This document shows positions 7,713 to 12,020 of a stretch of DNA of 12,020 bases, one piece after another. Origin of the DNA: an uncultured Eisenbergiella sp. (GTDB lineage: Bacteria > Bacillota > Clostridia > Lachnospirales > Lachnospiraceae); assembly GCA_948960675.1 (NCBI GenBank), contig CARDPF010000075.1:1-12020 (forward strand), written 5' to 3'. Numbering within the stretch: position 1 is the stretch's first letter; each line of letters begins with the position of its first letter. A model generated the notes under the pieces. That model saw only the letters and a program-made list of their open reading frames with translations, was not told where the DNA came from and did no database searches. The position numbers were made by a program, and so were the translations under genes.

Positions 7713-8030
7713 TCAGGAATTAGACTCGTTGTATCCTTGGCTGACGGAGGGCAGATTGCCCAGGTTATTTCCCTCCTCGCTGTCCGGCAGGGATTTGAGG
7801 TATTCACTGTCCTTGCGGTGGGCGATGCCGACGCCGTTGATCTCGCCGTTTTTGGCCATGGCTACGCCGTCCTCCTTGGAAACGGTAGCGCCGTCCGAGA
7901 GCTGGTAACCGGTAATACGCCCGCTGCTCTTTACCAGACCCACGATGTCTTTGGCATCGCTTTTAGGTTCGGGAATTTCATCCAGCGTATTTTTGGCAAG
8001 GGAACTGTCTAACGCTTTTTCTTCTTTCAT
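7713..8030 (-). CDS. DUF3892 domain protein
   Basis: The small soluble product (105 residues) has a charged N-terminal part of about 35 residues. After that comes SGRITGYQLSDGATVSKEDG, then AMAKNGEINGVGIAHRKDSEYLKSLPD and a C-terminal NNLGNLPSVSQ. This matches my recollection of the DUF3892 family, whose role is unknown. The I-x-G-y-x-L-x-D-G stretch suggests a small beta-rich fold. GGAG (complement of 8037-8040) lies six bases before the ATG, and an in-frame TAA just upstream rules out a longer form. It is the only minus-strand gene in the window, convergent with the GH25 gene and divergent from pyrE. It is bracketed by two long palindromes and preceded by a coupled leader ORF. The 17 bases encoding its PSVSQG region recur in element 1. 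Confidence 0.85.
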   Translation of the reverse strand: MKEEKALDSSLAKNTLDEIPEPKSDAKDIVGLVKSSGRITGYQLSDGATVSKEDGVAMAKNGEINGVGIAHRKDSEYLKSLPDSEEGNNLGNLPSVSQGYNESNS

Positions 8031-8083
8031 TTTTTACTCCGTTTCTGCGCTGCTTTGCGGCGCGTCCAAGCAGTTTTTTTCAT
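8027..8083 (-). CDS. 18-codon basic leader ORF overlapping DUF3892 gene
   Basis: On the minus strand an ATG at 8083 opens 18 codons, MKKTAWTRRKAAQKRSKK. Its TGA shares ATGA with the start of the DUF3892 gene, a typical translational-coupling overlap. Nine of 18 residues are Lys or Arg. The only ribosome-site candidate is GGGTG about eight bases upstream, which lies in the 3' arm of a small hairpin (complement of 8090-8105). It would sit in the leader from the promoter near 8140. Whether it is translated is unknown. It could be a regulatory leader, a small protein or chance. Confidence 0.35.
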   Translation of the reverse strand: MKKTAWTRRKAAQKRSKK

Positions 8084-8135
8084 AGTGTCGCACCCAAAAC
8101 GGTGCACGCTCTAAGAATTCCCTGCCCAAAAGCAA

Positions 8136-8164
8136 ATTATACGTATGGATGCAGTTGTAAAAAC
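8136..8164 (-). promoter_or_regulatory. promoter for the DUF3892 gene
   Basis: On the minus strand a perfect TATAAT (complement of 8136-8141) lies about 105 bases before the DUF3892 ATG. The -35 position 17 bases away reads GTTTTT, a poor match. The leader would include the 18-codon ORF and a GCACC/GGTGC hairpin (8090-8105). Confidence 0.5.
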
Positions 8165-8189
8165 ATACAAAGTCATGTCTTTCGTTTAG

Positions 8190-8495
8190 CCATGGGCCCA
8201 GACGGTACGTCGGCAGGCGTGGCAGCGGCAGGACAGCCCCCTTACAGTGCGGGCAGTTTCTTACGCATGGTGGCATGCAAACGGTGGAATTTCCCAAAAT
8301 GCCGTTCCGGTCTGGCCGGAAAACGCGGACTGTTTGAGCGCAGCGAGTTTTACGCGTTTTCCGGCTGTTTGGACTGGAACGGCATTTTGGGAAAATTCCC
8401 CGTTTTGCATGTATACATGCGTAAGAAACTGCCCGCACTGTAAGGGGGCTGTCCTGATGCTGCCACGCTTGCCGACGCACTGCCTAAGCCCCTGG
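8190..8495. repeat. 306-base long palindrome (element 2)
   Basis: The arms 8190-8308 and 8376-8495 are inverted copies matching at roughly 85 percent by eye, with an exact 41-base block (8229-8269 against 8416-8456) and an exact 16-base block next to the centre. The centre has its own perfect 12-base-pair stem, CCGGAAAACGCG (8316-8327) with CGCGTTTTCCGG (8353-8364), and a 25-base loop. The right arm contains the perfect 14-base palindrome GCATGTATACATGC (8407-8420). Open frames across it on both strands encode near-identical cysteine-containing strings because the arms mirror each other; they are not supported as genes. It lies between divergent promoters and has no transposase. Confidence 0.9.
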
Positions 8496-8553
8496 TATCA
8501 TGACATTGGTTACGAACTGTAGCTTCATTTCTGCGAAAACGCGGAAACAATAG

Positions 8554-8582
8554 TTGAACAGGGAGGAAAGATGTGGTAGAAT
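8554..8582 (+). promoter_or_regulatory. sigma-A promoter for pyrE unit
   Basis: TTGAAC (8554-8559) and TAGAAT (8577-8582) are separated by 17 bases, with an extended -10 TG at 8574-8575. Transcription would begin near 8589, about 48 bases before the pyrE start. That is too short for a PyrR-type attenuator, and I see none. A hairpin TTTCTGCG/CGCGGAAA (8528-8547) sits just upstream and could be an operator or chance. Confidence 0.65.
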
Positions 8583-8636
8583 CGTTGGGAAGGGCGGTTT
8601 TTGGAGTGTGAATGGAATACGGAGGATTTGCGGCGT

Positions 8637-9323
8637 ATGGAAAGCTATAAGAGAGAGTTTATCGAATTCATGGTGGACAGCGACGTGTTAAAGTTTGGGG
8701 ATTTTACCTTGAAAAGCGGCAGGAAATCCCCGTTTTTTATGAATGCGGGCGGTTATGTGACAGGCACGCAGCTGCGCAGGCTGGGGGAATATTATGCCAG
8801 GGCCATCCATGACAGCTACGGACTGGAGTTTGATGTCCTTTTCGGGCCTGCCTACAAGGGAATTCCGCTGGCAGTGGCTGCTACCATGGCGATTGGCGAA
8901 CTGTATGGGAAGGATATCCGTTACTGTTCCAACCGCAAGGAGGTAAAGGATCACGGGGATACGGGAATTTTGCTGGGCAGCAAATTAAAGGACGGGGACA
9001 GGGTGGTGATCATAGAGGATGTGACCACTTCCGGCAAGTCCATTGAAGAGACTTTCCCGATTTTAAAAGCGCAGGCAGATGTTGAGATTGTGGGACTGAT
9101 GGTTTCCCTAAACCGTATGGAGCGCGGTTTGACGACCCAAAAGGGGGCGCTGGAGGAGATTGAAGCGCAATACGGATTTAAGACCGGGGCCATTGTGAAT
9201 ATGAAAGAAGTGACGCAGTATTTGTATAATCGTCCGTATAAGGGAAAGGTTTATATTGACGATACGATAAAGGCGGCGTTGGACGCATATTATGGGCAAT
9301 ATGGGGCAAAGGAGGCGGTTTGA
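8637..9323 (+). CDS. pyrE: orotate phosphoribosyltransferase
   Basis: The 228-residue enzyme joins orotate to PRPP to form OMP, the fifth step of pyrimidine synthesis. It has the family's FTLKSGRKSPFF (23-34), FGPAYKGIPLA (69-79), the flexible catalytic loop RKEVKDHG (100-107), and the PRPP-binding motif VVIIEDVTTSGKS (123-135). Length is normal. The ATG at 8637 is chosen because MESYKREFIEFM fits the family N-terminus, with GGAGG (8621-8625) 11 bases upstream. A TTG at 8601 would add 12 residues without a ribosome site. It leads a unit with three downstream genes and overlaps the next by one base. No other pyr gene is in the window. Confidence 0.96.
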   Translation: MESYKREFIEFMVDSDVLKFGDFTLKSGRKSPFFMNAGGYVTGTQLRRLGEYYARAIHDSYGLEFDVLFGPAYKGIPLAVAATMAIGELYGKDIRYCSNRKEVKDHGDTGILLGSKLKDGDRVVIIEDVTTSGKSIEETFPILKAQADVEIVGLMVSLNRMERGLTTQKGALEEIEAQYGFKTGAIVNMKEVTQYLYNRPYKGKVYIDDTIKAALDAYYGQYGAKEAV

Positions 9324-9475
9324 TGGAAGAAAAGACTTATAAGCTGATGGGCGGAAGCGGTGCGCTCAATATTGCACTGGGAGTGGTGATGCTGGTGACG
9401 GGGATCGTGAGCGGTACCCTGCTTTTGATCAGCGGCGCAAAGCTGCTGGCGCGCAGAAACAAGATTATGTTTTGA
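9323..9475 (+). CDS. 50-residue small membrane protein
   Basis: This short gene starts with an ATG whose A is the last base of the pyrE TGA. GGAGG (9311-9315) lies seven bases upstream, so it is clearly set up for coupled translation. The product begins MEEKTYKLMGGSG, has a hydrophobic stretch of about 27 residues (14-40) rich in Gly, Val and Leu with a GxxxG-like spacing, and ends in a basic tail LLARRNKIMF. This predicts one membrane helix, or a tight hairpin, with a positive cytoplasmic end. I recall similar small proteins after pyrE in Lachnospiraceae but know no function. Confidence 0.75.
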   Translation: MEEKTYKLMGGSGALNIALGVVMLVTGIVSGTLLLISGAKLLARRNKIMF

Positions 9476-9482
9476 CACACGG

Positions 9483-9506
9483 GGCATCTGGCGGCAGATG
9501 CCTTTT
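9483..9506 (+). terminator. short hairpin with T4, possible attenuator
   Basis: GGCATCTG (9483-9490) pairs perfectly with CAGATGCC (9495-9502) around a GCGG loop, followed by only TTTT (9503-9506). It falls between the two small membrane-protein genes. The short T-run suggests partial termination or a processing stem, so downstream genes could be expressed at a lower level than pyrE. Confidence 0.5.
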
Positions 9507-9524
9507 CCCGTTGAAAGGAGAAAA

Positions 9525-9845
9525 ATGGCGCGTAAGGGATATATTTTTACGAACAAAGCGGAATCGAGAAAGGGGATTTTGTCCACCTTTTTCGGGGTTT
9601 TGTCCCTGGTTTCCCTGCTTATGGCGGTGCGGGAAAGCTATCTGGCAGGCGGCGAAGAATATGTTAGGTATGGGGTGGTGGGCATCCTGTGTCTTATTTT
9701 TGCCGCCGTGGGCCTGGTTTTGGGAATCATGGCCAAAATGGAGGAGGACAAATTTTACTTGTTTGCATGGACGGGAATCGTGTTGAATGTGCTGGTCCTG
9801 TCCGGAATCAGTTTCATATTATATGCAGGAGCGTATGGACTATGA
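9525..9845 (+). CDS. small multi-pass membrane protein, DUF6142-like
   Basis: The 106-residue product has three likely membrane helices (about 20-37, 50-70 and 82-104). A basic N-terminus, MARKGYIFTNKAESRKG, precedes them and a short charged loop, KMEEDKFYLF, lies before the last helix. It resembles the DUF6142 family as I remember it; function unknown. The ATG at 9525 has AAAGGAG (9514-9520) four bases upstream and is preferred over an ATG at 9498, which lies inside the hairpin. The stop shares ATGA with the aminopeptidase start, so the two are probably coupled. Size and topology suggest a membrane accessory role, but nothing more can be read. Confidence 0.75.
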   Translation: MARKGYIFTNKAESRKGILSTFFGVLSLVSLLMAVRESYLAGGEEYVRYGVVGILCLIFAAVGLVLGIMAKMEEDKFYLFAWTGIVLNVLVLSGISFILYAGAYGL

Positions 9846-11908
9846 CGGTATTGGAAGAGAGGTATGCGCTGGCGGCAGGGCGAATTGAAAGCATTGCCGT
9901 AGAGAGGGCGCTGGATGAGACGTTTCATCCCTTTTTTGTGGAAAACGCGGATTTTCTCGCGGTGATGATAGAGGAATACGAGTGGGTGAGGGCCAAGGGG
10001 CCAAAAAAGGCGGAACTGGAGGAATGCAGGAGGCATAACGAAATCTGTTTCATTGATCTGCTGGGTCAAAATTATGAGACCAGCTATGCAAACCCTGCGT
10101 GGGCCCTCAAAAAGCTGGGGCCCCAGTACGGGCCGGTTTTGTGTGCGTTGGACGCGGAACTCCACAGCCTGCCAGCCTTTGTCTACGAGCAGGACCTGGA
10201 AGCCATGACGATCCGGCTGGAGTTGTTTTTGGAGATTTACCACGCGTTTGTCTATGCGGCGCAGGAGGAAAAAGGACTGCCTGCCCTTTCGGACATCAGG
10301 GAGATTCTCTACTGGTTTGCCAGTGACTACGCCGAACTTTTTGCACAAAGAGCCGTGGATGGCACGGTGGACTGGGAAAAGGACTTTGCTTTGCGGATTA
10401 TCACGGAAAGCGACCTTTCGGATATCCGTTATCTGTTTGCGTATGGGGAATATATTGCCGATAACCAGTGGAAGCTGGCAGAACACATAAATGGCCTTTC
10501 GCAGGAGACGGTACAAAAGATTGCGGATACGTATACGGAAGGGTACCGAAGGGGATTTGAAGTGGCGGGTAAGCCTCTGGAAAAGAAGAAGTCCGTCCAA
10601 ATCATATACCCGCTGGGATTTGAGCGGGTGGTAAAAGCCGCTATCGCCAATTTTGAAAAAATGGGGCTCGTCCCCGTCCTTTCCCGTGCCCCGGCAAGCT
10701 TTCTGGAGGGACGCAGGATTTACAAGGACGGGTATTTTGGTGCGTTCGTCAACAAACAATTCGACTATGACCATGAGAATGATCAGGCGCTGTATCTGGA
10801 CAAAAAATTCATGGGCCGCAAGCTCGAATGTCTGAGAAATGCCTGGGAGCAAAAGCGGGAAATGGCCGCCCTCCATGCCGGCCCTGCGGTGATCGAATGT
10901 TTTGGGGAACCGCCTTTTGCACCGGCAAACAAGGCGGAAAAGCTACAGTACACCAAGGAGCAGCGCAGGCTTTTGGTGGAATGCGCCAACCAGTCCGAAA
11001 TACTTTCCAATGCTTATATAAAACCGGAGGAGAGGAGCTTTACCATTATCGCCTTTCCGCTTCCCCAGATCGGGGAGGATTTTCCCGCCATTTTTGATGA
11101 GATTTTGCGGATCAACACGCTGGACTACAAAAAGTATCAGGATATCCAGCAGCGGCTCATCGATACGCTGGATAAGGCTTCCTATGTATCTGTCAGGGGC
11201 AGCGGGGAGAACCGGACGGATATAAAAGTGATGCTGCATCCCCTGGCCGACCCGGAAAGGGAAACCAATTTTGAAAACTGTGTGGCGGATGTGAACATTC
11301 CGGTGGGGGAAGTATTTACCACGCCGAAGCTTGCGGGCACAGACGGGGTGCTGCATGTGACGGAGGTCTATTTAAACGGTTTGCTTTACAGGGATTTGGA
11401 ACTGGTTTTTAAAGACGGACAAATTACAAAATATTCCTGTAAAAATTTTGACAGCGAGGTAGAAAACCGGAAGTTTTTGCAGGATAACGTATTGTTCCAT
11501 CACGAAACGCTTCCCATGGGGGAATTTGCCATCGGCACCAACACCACCGCTTATGTGGCGGCGCGCCGGTATGGCATAAACGACAAAATGCCCATTTTGA
11601 TAGCGGAAAAAATGGGTCCCCATTTTGCGGTGGGGGACACCTGCTACAGCTATGAGGAAGACTGCATGACCTATAATCCCGACGGCAAGGCCATCGTCGC
11701 AAGGGACAATGAGGTTTCCCTGCTTAGGCATACGGATCCGGATAAAGCCTACTTAAACTGCCACACGGACATCACCGTTCCCTACGACGAATTGGGAGAA
11801 CTGACCGCAGTGGCGCCGGACGGTACCAGGGTTCCCATCATCCAAAACGGGCAGTTTGTGCTGGAGGGCACGGAGGAACTCAACATTCCGTTATTGCTTG
11901 GCCTTTAG
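9842..11908 (+). CDS. M29-type metalloaminopeptidase with long N-terminal extension
   Basis: The C-terminal part of this 688-residue protein matches M29 (AmpS/AmpT) aminopeptidases, which remove N-terminal residues using two metal ions. Likely ligands, in order, are Glu490 (VGEVFTTP), Glu561 (LPMGEFAIGTN), His594 (EKMGPHFAVGDTC), Tyr602 nearby, and His641 with Asp643 (NCHTDITV). Typical M29 enzymes are about 400 residues. Here roughly 270 extra, mostly helical residues come first, with no signal peptide, so the protein is probably cytoplasmic. The ATG at 9842 overlaps the preceding stop by four bases, and CAGGAG (9826-9831) lies 10 bases upstream. An ATG at 9689 would overlap the previous gene for 150 bases and is rejected. 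Substrate preference is unknown. Confidence 0.85.
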   Translation: MTVLEERYALAAGRIESIAVERALDETFHPFFVENADFLAVMIEEYEWVRAKGPKKAELEECRRHNEICFIDLLGQNYETSYANPAWALKKLGPQYGPVLCALDAELHSLPAFVYEQDLEAMTIRLELFLEIYHAFVYAAQEEKGLPALSDIREILYWFASDYAELFAQRAVDGTVDWEKDFALRIITESDLSDIRYLFAYGEYIADNQWKLAEHINGLSQETVQKIADTYTEGYRRGFEVAGKPLEKKKSVQIIYPLGFERVVKAAIANFEKMGLVPVLSRAPASFLEGRRIYKDGYFGAFVNKQFDYDHENDQALYLDKKFMGRKLECLRNAWEQKREMAALHAGPAVIECFGEPPFAPANKAEKLQYTKEQRRLLVECANQSEILSNAYIKPEERSFTIIAFPLPQIGEDFPAIFDEILRINTLDYKKYQDIQQRLIDTLDKASYVSVRGSGENRTDIKVMLHPLADPERETNFENCVADVNIPVGEVFTTPKLAGTDGVLHVTEVYLNGLLYRDLELVFKDGQITKYSCKNFDSEVENRKFLQDNVLFHHETLPMGEFAIGTNTTAYVAARRYGINDKMPILIAEKMGPHFAVGDTCYSYEEDCMTYNPDGKAIVARDNEVSLLRHTDPDKAYLNCHTDITVPYDELGELTAVAPDGTRVPIIQNGQFVLEGTEELNIPLLLGL

Positions 11909-11930
11909 CCAAACTGTAACGCAGATGCGC

Positions 11931-12020
11931 ACAAAACGCGATAAGACCGCGTTTTGGTGAAATTCCCCGTTTTGCATGTATGCATGCGTAAGGAACCGTC
12001 CACCCGGCAGGGGTGTCCGG
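11931..12020 (+). repeat. partial palindromic element 3, runs off window
   Basis: A 9-base-pair hairpin, CAAAACGCG (11932-11940) with CGCGTTTTG (11948-11956), is followed by a 33-base block (11960-11992). That block is identical to 8393-8425 of element 2 except for one base in its GCATGTAT(A/G)CATGC palindrome. Weaker similarity continues to the window end. No matching left arm precedes it, so it is either a half element or the start of a structure that continues to the right. It begins 22 bases after the aminopeptidase stop and may also end that transcript, although no T-run follows the hairpin. Confidence 0.7.

Noticed and set aside
8034..8550. Open frames on both strands across element 2 encoding similar strings such as CVRNCPHCKGAV
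   Set aside because: They are translations of the palindrome arms, read alike in both directions. No ribosome sites or coding bias, and the structure explains them better.
8571..8579. ATG-TGG-TAG mini-ORF after GGGAGG upstream of pyrE
   Set aside because: It overlaps the predicted -10 element, so it would not be in the mRNA from that promoter.
9755..10876. 373-codon minus-strand open frame opposite the aminopeptidase
   Set aside because: Antisense shadow with no ribosome site or recognisable family.
1..12020. tRNA, rRNA, transposase, phage, toxin-antitoxin or CRISPR loci
   Set aside because: None recognised on either strand.

Overview
The window reads as chromosomal DNA of a Clostridia bacterium, most likely Lachnospiraceae. 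The basis is purine-rich coding strands, strong AAAGGAG-type ribosome binding sites, and several protein types I associate with that family: a Sir2-like protein ahead of hisH, a GH25/SH3 cell-wall protein, a DUF3892 protein, and pyrE followed by small membrane proteins and a long M29-type aminopeptidase. This is judgement by eye; no database search was run.

Layout. Bases 1-244 hold a possible gene tail, an intrinsic terminator and a good sigma-A promoter. From 245 to 7440 all genes lie on the plus strand: a degenerate Sir2-like protein overlapping hisH, then hisF, ung, a lysA-type PLP decarboxylase, a Sel1-like repeat protein, and a membrane-anchored GH25 muramidase-like protein with three SH3b-like repeats. 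HisH and HisF form imidazole glycerol phosphate synthase, which links histidine synthesis to purine recycling. Ung repairs uracil in DNA. The lysA product would supply lysine, and the GH25 protein would act on the wall.

Bases 7441-8636 are the unusual part. A small DUF3892 gene on the minus strand is bracketed by two very long imperfect palindromes (7447-7676 and 8190-8495). It is preceded by an 18-codon basic leader ORF that overlaps it by ATGA. The first palindrome doubles as a likely bidirectional terminator between convergent genes. A third, partial relative of the palindromes follows the last gene at the right edge. All three elements share a degenerate 19-20 base core, seen five times.

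From 8554 a second plus-strand unit starts at a clear promoter: pyrE (UMP synthesis), a 50-residue membrane protein, a second small membrane protein (DUF6142-like), and a 688-residue M29-type aminopeptidase. Junctions are tight (1-base and 4-base overlaps), with one hairpin that could attenuate transcription between the two membrane-protein genes.

Most of the window is housekeeping. I do not see a defence system, prophage, transposase or CRISPR array. The best candidates for something undescribed are the palindrome family with the enclosed DUF3892 gene and its leader ORF, plus active-site departures in the Sir2-like, LysA-like and GH25 proteins.
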